NCBI RefSeq assembly: GCF_000315915.1
Contig: NC_020186.1
Location: forward strand, 1-64,000
Direction: 5' to 3'
DNA length: 64,000 nucleotides
Source: Henningerozyma blattae CBS 6284
Lineage: Eukaryota > Ascomycota > Saccharomycetes > Saccharomycetales > Saccharomycetaceae
The notes beneath the pieces are model-generated. The model did not search any database, had not been told where the DNA came from, and saw only the letters and a list, made by a program, of their open reading frames with translations. Shown piece by piece: positions 23,201 through 34,323 of the stretch. The number at the start of each line of letters is the position of its first letter. Position 1 is the first letter of the stretch. The translations under genes were made by a program, and so were the position numbers.

Positions 23201-23442
23201 GATACTTGTATGAATTGGACACATACACACCAACTGGTATGACTCCATCAAATGCCATTGCTACTCCATTATTAAACAATACAAATCAAAATTCAAATAG
23301 TGAACTAGATTTAAACAGCGGAGACAACAGCAATAATACTCACCTTCATTCTTCAACTCATCATCATCATAATCAATCACACCACCCAATGGAAGGTATT
23401 GTATCTACCAACACCAATACACCTGCACCCACAATGATATAA
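20203..23442 (+). CDS. SIN4: Mediator tail subunit Sin4/Med16
   Basis: Sin4 (Med16) is a tail-module subunit of Mediator that helps activators and repressors act on RNA polymerase II. The protein follows S. cerevisiae Sin4 (YNL236W) through SWSKIGLIAYAD, INGLNWRFHEPQKY and WNNWFNLPGDMLAVCDELGNMT (WD-type beta-propeller N-terminus) to a Cys-rich C-terminus with RCCRCGSITRAGY and CICSGYLYELD, which looks metal-binding. At 1079 residues it exceeds the S. cerevisiae protein (974) through Asn/Ser/Gly inserts near 70-110 and 425-455 and a His/Asn-rich tail. I start it at the ATG at 20203 (MNILSSSSVSW); the five codons before it begin with TTG, not ATG. Confidence 0.95.
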   Translation: MNILSSSSVSWSKIGLIAYADNVSTEGNLSITFLETINGLNWRFHEPQKYCIHPHLHETQFHSSSNVFVGGSHGPNSVNSGNTIPASTGQTSTPSILGSLPVSNNASKSSSHHFFYSISSVYWNNWFNLPGDMLAVCDELGNMTMLILGQSPQGPVTIDKLTMLFQDNVYKLHNQLLPLQQVNEKSDKIERKETKKEYQTTILDFSWFSSSKPIISSQFCVLDSSTDLYKNKVQQIQPYGVFYPPSMKYGCLAVRKNGQVDFWYQFSNSKNHKKITTHLLNAQNKETNELDWLQFAKITPMNEDQCILITTFSRISKRLTFYKLHVNWNINPTNPTIINNPSLRVYHLLETTVDSINEEGNPIELTDLYILSRPSSEKEPPLEVLLIFENLEDSTSIIKRYRLTKSKVSKDFLKMLNIDINNIQDQNSNTVLNHTNNTSTNNNNNMNNNYTNMLSSKRYTLTFFDKIKLEKRVVSISSKNLYEFITIYFEDGTIKTYSHNEWKLESDKLKNQNNLGKYRNILTSVISCGFQFPKTFHSSSLEWMIISPSMTGAIVKLKKRQTPNYFAIETDVSDGERDRLTATAYAFGFVSSTHRQLSSEDLSISCKTHLMKINEVNNERAHEFVTSLMTSIYSFFNMTPDAPKDILDKMISSRPVQKTILLQLELSNGLKQTNIYEMSRSIMSLRNVLFAFNGVARNLQFAIEQINSNSISHSNGKLFQAIFTKQDLIHSLIPIAKWFIKFVTYLIQGAILMINDNNSKSNTLVLGILGAKIPRTIMISILSEINKVIQLITKYPETTFPILDESSNFLRMIILESPINLEDLERLLIDVNTSLIKFTEHKPYFIKNPRLLVTSAVLEGDKDVENYLLSLVKNTFLKDDTTSNIFFSDTNGLRITNDVFFQKELLQSLQPLSKGLVVDQEILPNKFQDSKSISILTYDSISYEEFTLDEIQGKKLKRCCRCGSITRAGYTIFPSRAVIATSIQTKRWPTMYSRVCICSGYLYELDTYTPTGMTPSNAIATPLLNNTNQNSNSELDLNSGDNSNNTHLHSSTHHHHNQSHHPMEGIVSTNTNTPAPTMI

Positions 23443-24347
23443 CCTGAGCCTAACATCTGAATATATATATACGTGTATATATATGCATATTATATAACCT
23501 GATCGACACACACGTGACTATATTTTCTATGAGCCGAACTTCCCAAAACGGCCAGAGGCTCACCCGATACGGATCGAATCTGGCGGAGATCCTGATTGCT
23601 GCATGTGCCAGAAAGGGGCACGATTTACCACATCGGGCACCAAACCAGCTGTAACAATCCTGCACACTTTTCTTAGCCCCTCTCAATTCCTCTGGGACTT
23701 TCTCTGTAACCGCGGTTACCTCTTTTGGAAGGCACCCCTGCAACACATGGTGAGACTACAGGATTTTCTGTGTGCCAGCCGCGTGCCTGTATATGTGACG
23801 TACGCTGTCAAAAACCCTACCCTTTATTTCCCCGGATCTCTTAACTGACGTGGCGCATTTTTTTTCTCGTTTCTTTTTTAATTCTTTTTTTTATTGTATG
23901 CCATAAGCTGTTTTTTTTTTCCTAATCAGGTTAAGATGCCTGGGAGAGATTCATTCCTAATTGCTAATTGACAACACTTATCTAAGTAAATTCTAAGAGA
24001 TCCTTAGTTGGATTCCAACAGGGTTTCTCTCTTTGTGTAAAAACATATGTCATACTCAGGGTCACTCCATTCATATCTCTTTCTATACCACATCCTGCTT
24101 TATCCTTTTCGAACCATTATTATCTTGTGACAGATTGATTTTAATATATATATATATATACATGTATATGCTCATTTAAGACATACTCAAGACATTTTTA
24201 ATGGGTATTTATTTTACTATTACTAATATATATATAAAACAAGAAAATATTATTTTTTCAAAAAAAAGAAAATATCGACAATAGCTCGAGGAGATAGAAC
24301 AAAGACATAGACCAGAGATATTAAAACTTCTATATTCCTGTATTATA
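23443..24347. promoter_or_regulatory. SIN4 3' region and GC-rich, STRE-bearing promoter of the globin-like gene
   Basis: After a palindromic AT repeat (23460-23490) the sequence becomes strikingly GC-rich for this window from about 23500 to 23850, then reverts to AT-rich DNA up to the next start. The island holds three stress-response-element cores: AGGGG at 23614-23618, and CCCCT at 23677-23681 and 23735-23739. It also has a CACGTGA box near 23512 and a Mig1-like CCCCGG near 23830. I see no tRNA or known snoRNA box pattern. I infer an upstream activating region for the gene at 24348. Confidence 0.5.
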
Positions 24348-25733
24348 ATGAAAACTCCCGGGAGTACATACTTCAAACCATCAGAAGTGTCTCAGATGGC
24401 GTTTTTATCTGAAGATGAAGACACTCCTTATAGTGATGATGATTCTTCTATGAGTAGTTTAAATTCGGCCCAAATATGGAATACATTCAATTCAAATCAT
24501 AATAAAAATGAAATAAATTCAAACATATTAGTTAAACCTAAAATACGTACCATGAGTTCTTCCAATTCCTTTAAAAGAAATAGTATTAACAGCATAAATT
24601 CTTCGAAATTTTCGTTGAGTCGTTCAACCGACAACTATACTTACAATTCTTCTCTTTTAAATACATACAAACATATGGATAATATAAACGCAATTACCAA
24701 GAACTTGGATTCAAACATGCCGAATAAAAATTCTCATAAGTTAGATTCGGAAATCATAAACACAACCACAACTACTATCATAAGCCAAGATGATTGTGAA
24801 ATCTCTCCTTCAAATTCTAATAATAGTTTTGCTACAAATGCTAATGACTCGATTTCCCTTAATGATAATGATTCAATTTCTAATACTACTTCTGCTAATA
24901 CCACAACAAATGCTAATACTTTCCATGTAAATTTAAATACAAAAAAAAATGCAAAACATATTGTTCGTTTGAAGCTAAGTATTCAAGATAAAGCATTATT
25001 GAAACAATCTTGGGATTCTATTATTAATGATGATACTACGATTTATTCACATAATATCCATCATTTACAACAAGGTAATTCCAAATTAAACAGAGTTCAA
25101 AATACAACTACAACTACAAATGCAGATAACTGTGCAACAGACGTTTCTATTTCAGGTTCATTGTTTTGTAGACAATTTTATGATAATTTAGTCGCTATGG
25201 ATAGATCTGTCAGTGTAATGTTCCCCACTTTAAAACACCAAGCAAGAGCATTTGCTATTGTTATAAATAAGGCTATTAATTATTTGGATGATTTATCTAA
25301 ATTAGATGATAATTTAACTTTAATTGGTAAAAGACATTCAAGAATCTTTGGGATATCAACTGAAATGTTCGAATTAATGGGTGTCGCATTAATAGATACT
25401 TTAAGAGATAGATTAACTTATAAATTCAATTCAAGATTAGAAAATTTATGGTCTTCTTTATACATTTATTTGGCAAATGCTATCTTACAACTGGGTGCAG
25501 ATCCAATTATTGATAATTCTGAAAATAATAATAATGATTTATCTTTCATACAACCAACAATGTCAAATCACTTATCAGATTCATTGTTCCTTTTACAACA
25601 ACCATCACATAATTCCACTTCTATGGCAAATTCAATATCAAATTTATCTTTAAATAATACAAAGAATCAATTCATTTCTTCAGATTCAAGCAATCTAAAA
25701 AAAAATATAAAAGTACTTCTCAACTGTCAATGA
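24348..25733 (+). CDS. Globin-domain haem protein, YNL234W type (0-frame form)
   Basis: This is the counterpart of S. cerevisiae YNL234W, a haem protein with a globin-like domain linked to stress and nutrient signalling. A Ser/Asn-rich N-terminus of about 205 residues precedes the globin region (about 206-385). That region contains FPTLKHQARAFAIVINKAINYLDDL and the proximal-His segment KRHSRIFGI (His330). The 0-frame gives 461 residues and ends 10 codons after a run of nine A (25697-25705) with the unrelated tail NIKVLLNCQ. A -1 shift at the heptamer A_AAA_AAA (25697-25703) would instead add 64 coding-looking codons ending CIIT. Promoter STREs lie upstream. Function beyond haem binding is not certain. 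Confidence 0.88.
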   Translation: MKTPGSTYFKPSEVSQMAFLSEDEDTPYSDDDSSMSSLNSAQIWNTFNSNHNKNEINSNILVKPKIRTMSSSNSFKRNSINSINSSKFSLSRSTDNYTYNSSLLNTYKHMDNINAITKNLDSNMPNKNSHKLDSEIINTTTTTIISQDDCEISPSNSNNSFATNANDSISLNDNDSISNTTSANTTTNANTFHVNLNTKKNAKHIVRLKLSIQDKALLKQSWDSIINDDTTIYSHNIHHLQQGNSKLNRVQNTTTTTNADNCATDVSISGSLFCRQFYDNLVAMDRSVSVMFPTLKHQARAFAIVINKAINYLDDLSKLDDNLTLIGKRHSRIFGISTEMFELMGVALIDTLRDRLTYKFNSRLENLWSSLYIYLANAILQLGADPIIDNSENNNNDLSFIQPTMSNHLSDSLFLLQQPSHNSTSMANSISNLSLNNTKNQFISSDSSNLKKNIKVLLNCQ

Positions 25734-25897
25734 AAAAATATTCAAATTCAATCGTTACTAATCCACCGACAAGATATACAAGTACAATGACGGCTCCATC
25801 TTCCATTGATAATATATTAACTCCTGATAAGTCAACTGGGAAAAGACCTTCATTATTACACACAAAGACCACTTCTGCAAGTTGCATAATTACCTAA
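25703..25897 (+). other. -1 frame extension of the globin-like gene, ending in a CaaX-like CIIT
   Basis: Read in the -1 frame from 25703, the sequence stays open for 64 codons to a TAA at 25895-25897. It starts KYKSTSQLSMKKYSNSIV, is rich in Ser, Thr, Pro and basic residues, and ends SASCIIT. The composition resembles the Ser/Thr/Asn-rich parts of the host protein, and the last four residues fit a CaaX prenylation box. Programmed -1 frameshifting, transcript slippage, a real one-base deletion, or a one-A sequence error would all explain it. Confidence 0.55.
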
Positions 25898-26716
25898 TTA
25901 CATCCCCTCTCCTTTTTTTTCCACAATATTTTTTTTTTCCATTTCGATCGCTATTACTATTACTATTCCAATTGTGATTACGATTATTACGATTATTTTT
26001 TACTATTATTATTACGCTAACCCTACCCCGCTTAATTTCTTTGTTTAATCCTCTTTTCATGCATTCAAACTGTATATTAGTTCATTCTTTGATACTATTC
26101 TAAATTAATTATTCATAAAATATATAATCCAAGTGTAACTTTATTTTTTATTTACGAACTTCGCCACATATAATTCATAATTCAATCATTTTATTATTTC
26201 TCTGTTACTTCATATTATAGATATCAGCACCTTACACATTATTTAAAATATAAACTTGCATGATTTTATATCATTTAATGAAACAAATTAGTATTTAATT
26301 TACATATATTTATTTTGTGTATTACTTTCAAAATGACATTTGCAAGATTCGAACACCAGAGAATCCGCGAAAACTTGCCCTATAAACACGAAAAACATTG
26401 AAAAAATACTCAAAATTACCATTTTGGGATCATATCAACTTTTACAATGCTATAATAATTATAAAGATTATTTCAAAAAGAAACGTAATAAAGTTTTTAT
26501 TTTTTAAAAATATATACATTTTTTAAAAAACAAACAAACAAAAAGTTTTATTAAATAATTTTATTCAGTCTTTAAAGACATCATTAGGATACCAAAATTC
26601 ATTATTATTTGAATATTTTTTGAAGATTTATAATTTGAATATTTATATTTGAATATTTATTATTTGAATCTAGAAAAAAAAAAATTAAATAAAAAAAAAT
26701 TAGTAGATAATATTGG
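25898..26716. other. Globin-like gene to BNI4 intergenic region
   Basis: The sequence is AT-rich with TTA/ATT trinucleotide-like runs (25950-26015), poly-T tracts, and A-rich tracts just before the BNI4 start (26670-26700). A TTCGAAC stretch near 26350 does not fold as a tRNA T-arm. I see no gene. Confidence 0.5.
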
Positions 26717-29134
26717 ATGATCCCAAAGCCTTCAATTATAAATATTTCAGAATCTAAACTTGAGGATGTAGGCGATGCTTCTAATTTCTATTTAGATACT
26801 GATCCAACAATGCACCATCATGCGACTAACTTTAGAAATTCTATAGTATTTGATGATGAGTTCGAGATTAAAAATTACAAGAACTCTGAGCTTGAATCAA
26901 AACTAATAGAAGAAACAATAACATCAGAAATGACTCCATCTCCATCTCTAAATAAATTGCTTGATATGTTGAATGATAAAACCAAATATGATCAAAAAAC
27001 TTCTATTAAGATATTGAACAATGAAGATTTAACTACACAATCAACAGAAAATCAATTTCTATCACCAATTGACTCAAAGAATCAACTTTCAGATGAGAAT
27101 TTATCAAAATCTATTACAGAAAAATCACCACAAAAAGAATTAAACAAATCATTTGAAATAGAAGAGCCACTGATAGAATCATTCCGAAACCCAAGCATCC
27201 AACCTGAAGAATCTATAAAACCCAACTTCCCGCCAAGAAAAACCTCTCAAATCAAATCAAGAACTAGGTCATCATCAACTGGTAACATCTTAACTTCTAA
27301 TACCCATTCAGAATCTGCTATCAATATCAAAAGAAGGAGAAGTTTCTTTTCTTATATTAAGGGAAAATTTTCGAGGTCTTACGACAATATACAAGACATT
27401 GATCAAAATAATGTGAAGAATAATAAGAACGAATCTACAAAAAAGCTTCAGCATTCAATTAAATCAAAATCTTCAAAGAGAAAAAATACCACCGCAGATA
27501 TACCATCTAGTCCAATTAACAGTGAAACTTCTTTAACTCATAGAAAATCAAAAAGCGTTTCCGATATAAATGAAATAATGCTTAGTGATGCTGATGAAAT
27601 TGAGATTGAGATTGAAAATGAAAATTTAAATATTAAAAAGTATAAAACCAAAAAGAAGAAACAAACAAGTGGCTGGGAAATTACAGATTTAACTAAAAAT
27701 TCTACTGATGAAAATAAAATAGATACAAACAAGGTTAATAAGACTGAAGAAAATTCTCCATTTATAAACATTACAGAGGAGATTTCTTCCTCTATTGAGG
27801 TTTCAACTCCAACAGGCTACAGAAAATTAGTTGAAACTGATGTTCTTCAGTCTTCTTTTTCGATGTCTAGACCGTACAATAATTTGGAAAATTGTTCCAT
27901 AATGTCATCAATTAATCAATCTGATTCAGAGATGAACTCTAAAAGTTCTATTGAGAATACACAATGGCATAGTTCAATCGACGATGATCAAATGTTGAAT
28001 CAAGAGAAAGTGGATTTTAAAGATTCAAGAGTTAAATACAGCAATGATACTTCCAAAGATATGAACCATACTGATGTCTCTAAAAAGTGTTCTTCTCTTA
28101 AAATTAACAATAGTCAAAATAAAAATAATAATATTCTTCCGCCTAAACTGCCCCCACTACCACCTTCTGTAAATAGAGCAGACCATATTGCACCTATATT
28201 TCAAAACAATCAAGAAAAACAATATATTTTACCTGAAAAAATATCACCTAATAATATTTTAAAGCCATTTATCAACAATGAAATTGACAACTCTCCGACC
28301 TTATTAGACTTAGGTTTAGATTTAGATAACACCAGCATACCTTCTTTTGGATCATTTGAAGAAAAGTTAAATGCAATTATAATTGAATCAGATAGTAATG
28401 AAAGCTCCAGTCAACAATTTAGAATGGAAAGTAATACTACATTGCATAATACAGTACATAATAATTTGGATGACAATGAATTAATAAATGAAATCGAAGA
28501 ATTTTCCAGCTCTATTCATTTCGATGAAGAAATTTCCAAACCTTCAGGGCTATTTGTTGATACTTCAATGAATTCTTACCACGAGAGTGACATTAACTCA
28601 TATTATATTGATGATAGCGATACATTATCCCCTAAACCTTATTCAAAAAATATACAATCAATACTAAATGAGAAGGCATTACTGACCCCTAAGGAAAATT
28701 CAACAAAAGAAATTATTACCAAATTAAAGAAGAGAAATAGTCCAGACTTGTTATTAAGGCCTAATGCATACTTGCCAAATTATAGAGACTCTGGTAGACC
28801 TATTTCAATGTCGTTTAAAGGTTTATACCATCAATCATTATTAAATTCTGAAAAACAAGTAGACACAGATTCAGAATCAATTAGAAGCATATCCAAAAAT
28901 GTCCAAAATACATCTAAAACGGGGGCAGCTCAAGGCAAAGTATTTGTAAGGTTTTCTCCTGAGGTGACACTGCACGATACCTACAGCTTGGCAGAATATG
29001 ATAGGACACCAGACGTAGCAACTTGCAATGAGTTGACGCCATTAAGTGCTCAATTTATAAAAATTGAGTTGAATGAATTTAAAAATGAAATGGAAATTCA
29101 TGAAGATTCTAAATGCTTCACCCATTTTTACTAG
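26717..29134 (+). CDS. BNI4: Bud-neck scaffold Bni4 (targets chitin synthase III and Glc7)
   Basis: Bni4 tethers protein phosphatase 1 (Glc7) and the Chs4-Chs3 chitin synthase to the septin ring at the bud neck. The protein is mostly low-complexity Ser/Asn/acidic sequence, as in the family. It has a basic patch near 200-280, a proline-rich PPKLPPLPPS near 475, and the diagnostic conserved C-terminus. There, VFVRFSPEVTLHDTY (about 742-756) carries the RVxF-type Glc7-binding motif, followed by AEYDRTPD and a final CFTHFY. The 805 residues compare with 892 in S. cerevisiae (YNL233W). It follows the globin-like gene as in S. cerevisiae. Confidence 0.93.
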   Translation: MIPKPSIINISESKLEDVGDASNFYLDTDPTMHHHATNFRNSIVFDDEFEIKNYKNSELESKLIEETITSEMTPSPSLNKLLDMLNDKTKYDQKTSIKILNNEDLTTQSTENQFLSPIDSKNQLSDENLSKSITEKSPQKELNKSFEIEEPLIESFRNPSIQPEESIKPNFPPRKTSQIKSRTRSSSTGNILTSNTHSESAINIKRRRSFFSYIKGKFSRSYDNIQDIDQNNVKNNKNESTKKLQHSIKSKSSKRKNTTADIPSSPINSETSLTHRKSKSVSDINEIMLSDADEIEIEIENENLNIKKYKTKKKKQTSGWEITDLTKNSTDENKIDTNKVNKTEENSPFINITEEISSSIEVSTPTGYRKLVETDVLQSSFSMSRPYNNLENCSIMSSINQSDSEMNSKSSIENTQWHSSIDDDQMLNQEKVDFKDSRVKYSNDTSKDMNHTDVSKKCSSLKINNSQNKNNNILPPKLPPLPPSVNRADHIAPIFQNNQEKQYILPEKISPNNILKPFINNEIDNSPTLLDLGLDLDNTSIPSFGSFEEKLNAIIIESDSNESSSQQFRMESNTTLHNTVHNNLDDNELINEIEEFSSSIHFDEEISKPSGLFVDTSMNSYHESDINSYYIDDSDTLSPKPYSKNIQSILNEKALLTPKENSTKEIITKLKKRNSPDLLLRPNAYLPNYRDSGRPISMSFKGLYHQSLLNSEKQVDTDSESIRSISKNVQNTSKTGAAQGKVFVRFSPEVTLHDTYSLAEYDRTPDVATCNELTPLSAQFIKIELNEFKNEMEIHEDSKCFTHFY

Positions 29135-29505
29135 CATACCAGCATGACTTAACTATTTTTCACACTTTTTCTTGTATTCTATACAGCATTCTTATAATAT
29201 TAGTATTAAGTAAATATAAACCGTATCAATTTAGCATTATCAAAATATAATAATTAATTCGTATTATTGAAATTTTGTATGAAAGAAATCCTATTCATAT
29301 TGACACTTCTTTGTAGGGTTCATATTTTTTTTTCTTAGGTTATTTACCCTAATATCAAGAAAATAATATCTTGTTGCAGTTAAAAAAAATAGTTGAAAAA
29401 AAAAGTGAAATCGATGAGCTAAATAACACAGAAAATAATTCACAATAGTAACTTGGAAGTAATTCTAAAGCAAGTAGCATATCTCTTACAATTGACAAAG
29501 ATATT
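29135..29505. other. BNI4-CSL4 intergenic region
   Basis: This 371-bp AT-rich spacer contains BNI4 3' sequence and an A-rich region just upstream of CSL4 (29380-29410). No other feature is seen. Confidence 0.5.
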
Positions 29506-30402
29506 ATGGATAAGGAGTTCAATATTCCAAAACTGACATACCCAGGACAGTTAATATGTCCACAATTTGATGTTCGCGAAGAGAATAACAATCAAGTAAT
29601 TTATAATTTTGTAGCTGGTCCGGGCACAAAATTATTAGAGTACAATTATCAAGGTAGTTTAGTCCCAGCTTTAATTTCAACTCTTATTGGATATACTAAA
29701 GTAGAAGAAGTAACAATAGACAAACCAGATTCAGAAGGTAAAGAAATTAGCAATTCTAGTACTGCAAGTAGAGCTACAACTCCTTTAAATCAATCCACTA
29801 TTTCAACATTAGAATCAGATGATAGAATTATAAAAAATATACGAGTCTCTGTATTTCACAAATTACGTTCGAAAGCCGACTTCAATGAAAATGTCGATTA
29901 TGATTTTACCAATAATCTGCCTAAAGAAGGAAGCATTGTTTTAGGAAAAGTTACTCGTATCACTCTTCAAAGAGCTAACTTAGAAATTTTAGCAGTCGAA
30001 AATAATCCAGTTCCAATTGATAGTGGTATAGGTAGCAATGGTTCTGGTGTTATCGCTAGTGGTGGCGGTTCCGGGTCTGCTATGTATTCTGTAGCTCAAA
30101 TATCCTCCGACTATAGTGAGCCTTTCAGAGGCATATTAAGGTCTCAAGATGTTAGAGCTACCGAAAGAGATAGTGTTAAAATGGTTGACTGTTACAAACC
30201 TGGTGATATTGTAAGAGCCCAAGTTCTTTCTTTGGGTGATGGTACTAACTATTACGTAACTACTGCCAGAAATGATTTAGGTGTTGTATTTGCTAAAGCT
30301 GCCAATGGTGCTGGTGGTTTAATGTATGCTATTGATTGGCAACATATGGTATCTCTAAGCACAGGAAATATAGAAAAAAGGAAATGTGCTAAACCATTTT
30401 AG
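29506..30402 (+). CDS. CSL4: Exosome cap subunit Csl4
   Basis: Csl4 is one of the three S1-domain cap proteins of the nine-subunit RNA exosome, which degrades and processes RNA in nucleus and cytoplasm. The N-terminal domain (YPGQLICPQFD and GPGTKLLEYN) is followed by the S1 region from about residue 140 (PKEGSIVLGKVTRITLQRANLEIL), which includes FRGILRSQDVRATERD and VKMVDCYKPGDIVRAQVLS. The C-terminus IDWQHMVSLSTGNIEKRKCAKPF has the conserved KCAKPF ending. Length (298) matches YNL232W (292). A Gly/Ser-rich insertion around 172-190 sits in an S1 loop. Confidence 0.94.
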   Translation: MDKEFNIPKLTYPGQLICPQFDVREENNNQVIYNFVAGPGTKLLEYNYQGSLVPALISTLIGYTKVEEVTIDKPDSEGKEISNSSTASRATTPLNQSTISTLESDDRIIKNIRVSVFHKLRSKADFNENVDYDFTNNLPKEGSIVLGKVTRITLQRANLEILAVENNPVPIDSGIGSNGSGVIASGGGSGSAMYSVAQISSDYSEPFRGILRSQDVRATERDSVKMVDCYKPGDIVRAQVLSLGDGTNYYVTTARNDLGVVFAKAANGAGGLMYAIDWQHMVSLSTGNIEKRKCAKPF

Positions 30403-30768
30403 TACAATATCAAGTAAGTAACGTATTTGCATAAAGGCTTTTAGAATTTTCGATAATATATGTATAATAGTAGGGTTTAATTGTATAAGTAATAACAATA
30501 TCTGATATCCTGGTAAAGCAAAATAATTCAATTTAGGAGAGTCTTTGTCTTTCATCGAAAGCTCTTTTAAAATATAATATGTATAATGCGAATTTATATA
30601 AGAGTTCATTTTATATATATTAAACTATAGTATAATGTTTTGAATGTATTTGCGGTGGGATCTTGATTGAGGGGATAGACACAAATTCCAGATTGAAATA
30701 ACAAGATGGATAAAAATAAAATACAGAAAGTAAGTAACAATCTTGTTATTTTACAGGTAAAATTGCTG
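30403..30768. other. Convergent CSL4/PDR16 3' region
   Basis: This 366-bp AT-rich spacer lies between converging genes. It contains TATATA-type elements suitable for polyadenylation and no recognisable gene. Confidence 0.5.
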
Positions 30769-32872
<2,104 letters not shown>

Positions 32873-33058
32873 TTAACGTTTAAAAATAGTAGATTTCTTC
32901 TTGTGACCTTTTCTTGAACCAAGTGTAGAAGAAGAAGACTTAGTCGAATTTATGCTGATGGTATTTACCTTTGGTATATTTATAGATACTTGATTCCCAG
33001 AATAGCTTAATGATGGGCGGCCAGAAGTTGATGACGAATTAATAGGTAAAAGATCCTG
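32873..33058 (-). other. -1 frame extension of ELA1
   Basis: Directly after the heptamer A_AAA_AAC the minus strand is open in the -1 frame for 61 codons to a TAA at 32875-32873. The product is Ser-rich with GRPSLSYSGNQVSINIPKV and a basic end RKGHKKKSTIFKR, which resembles a nuclear-localisation-type tail and the composition of the upstream protein. The 0-frame tail (RIFYLLIRHQLLAAHH) is unlike the rest of Ela1. Programmed -1 frameshifting, a genuine deletion, or a missing A in an 8-mer run are the alternatives. Confidence 0.55.
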
Positions 33059-34323
33059 TTTTTTTTCTTATATTGCATTATATCTATTCTTTTCTTCTTT
33101 GGATCTTGTGTACCATATATTTCTTGAACTACGTCGGATTGCTTTGTTGTCTTATTTGGGAACATTGGTTCTGAGGATATATTTGTATCAATTATATTTG
33201 GCTCAGAATTTTTCTCTTGTGTGATAATTTTTTTGTTGGTATGAGATAATAAGGAAGAATGATTATGGGGAGGAGTTGGTCGACATCGCTTTAACAGATC
33301 AGGTTTCTTTTTCTTCAAAAATATGCTAGGAGAATCATTATTTGGCCGTTTAATGGGTATCCGTTTAGAAGGTTGTTTTCCTGCATCTTTGGATTCTAAT
33401 GTGGAAGGCAACTTATTAGCAGACTTATTATTTTGCGATGAAGTATTTGGTTTTATAGCATCTGTTATAATAATAGTATCTTTATTAGGTGGCAGTGTAG
33501 TTGAATTGTAAGAACGAAATCCCATTAATTTAGGAGGCGATCCTGATGAAATTTTGATATCGCTATCAGATGCAGATGTAGCTGTATCTGAGGAAGAGTT
33601 TTGTAGATAAGGAGATGTGGGGGAATGTTTTTTTCGTGATGCTATTGGGGTGAAATCATGCCTTGGGCCTTTAAAAATTTTTGATCTTGAGTCATGAGCT
33701 TTTATCGATTGGATAAATAATTTAGAGTGGTTAGAACCATATATACTACCAACAGCACCTAACCCTTTAGTATTTCTTTTATAATTTCTTTCAAAAAAGC
33801 TTGAATCAACCTTAACAGTTTGTTTCTTTTCTCTCTCTAATTTAATCTGCTGCATTTGTGATCGTAATTTTTCTGCGGACATCTCTTGCTTCCTAATCTC
33901 TTCAGCTCTATATTTGAAGAATAATTTCCTGTAAGGAATTCTATATCTGCATTGGCCATTTTCTTTATGGATGAGATGTCTAATCTTTAAGTCAATTAAC
34001 TCATCTAAACTTATAAATCCAAAATTATGATAATCTGAAATGTTTGACTTAATGAAATTCTTATAGTAATTTACTACTATTTCTCTCTTTGATGTATATA
34101 AATCATGAACTGTTGTGGGGTATTGTGTTTTTAAAAAATTATACCATAGATGATCATCGTCGAGTATCAATAACGGTGATTTATCTTCCACAGAGGTCAA
34201 TTGTTCGGGTTTAAATAATCTTAGAACATTTTCAAGTAGATAAAAAGGCATTGACCCAAAATTCGTGATATGTTTATGATTTCTCATAATTGCTATTTCA
34301 CAATACTCTCGTAATGATTTCAT
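33007..34323 (-). CDS. ELA1: Elongin A, Ela1 (0-frame form)
   Basis: Ela1 pairs with Elc1 in a cullin-3 ubiquitin ligase that removes stalled RNA polymerase II after DNA damage. The conserved part is N-terminal: MKSLREYCEIAIMRNHKHI, then the BC/F-box-like region PFYLLENVLRLFKPEQL (about 26-45) and LIDLKIRHLIHK, followed by a basic helix RAEEIRKQEMSAEKLR. The rest is Ser/Pro/Lys-rich. The 0-frame gives 438 residues against 379 for YNL230C. It closes 16 codons after A_AAA_AAC (minus strand, 33064 to 33058). A -1 shift there would replace the tail with 61 coding-looking codons down to 32873. It is the counterpart of YNL230C in conserved position. Confidence 0.92.
   Translation of the reverse strand: MKSLREYCEIAIMRNHKHITNFGSMPFYLLENVLRLFKPEQLTSVEDKSPLLILDDDHLWYNFLKTQYPTTVHDLYTSKREIVVNYYKNFIKSNISDYHNFGFISLDELIDLKIRHLIHKENGQCRYRIPYRKLFFKYRAEEIRKQEMSAEKLRSQMQQIKLEREKKQTVKVDSSFFERNYKRNTKGLGAVGSIYGSNHSKLFIQSIKAHDSRSKIFKGPRHDFTPIASRKKHSPTSPYLQNSSSDTATSASDSDIKISSGSPPKLMGFRSYNSTTLPPNKDTIIITDAIKPNTSSQNNKSANKLPSTLESKDAGKQPSKRIPIKRPNNDSPSIFLKKKKPDLLKRCRPTPPHNHSSLLSHTNKKIITQEKNSEPNIIDTNISSEPMFPNKTTKQSDVVQEIYGTQDPKKKRIDIMQYKKKNRIFYLLIRHQLLAAHH

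Noticed and set aside
26340..26380. TTCGAAC motif resembling a tRNA T-loop
   Set aside because: The flanking five bases do not pair as a T-stem on either strand, and no matching A-box or acceptor stem is present.
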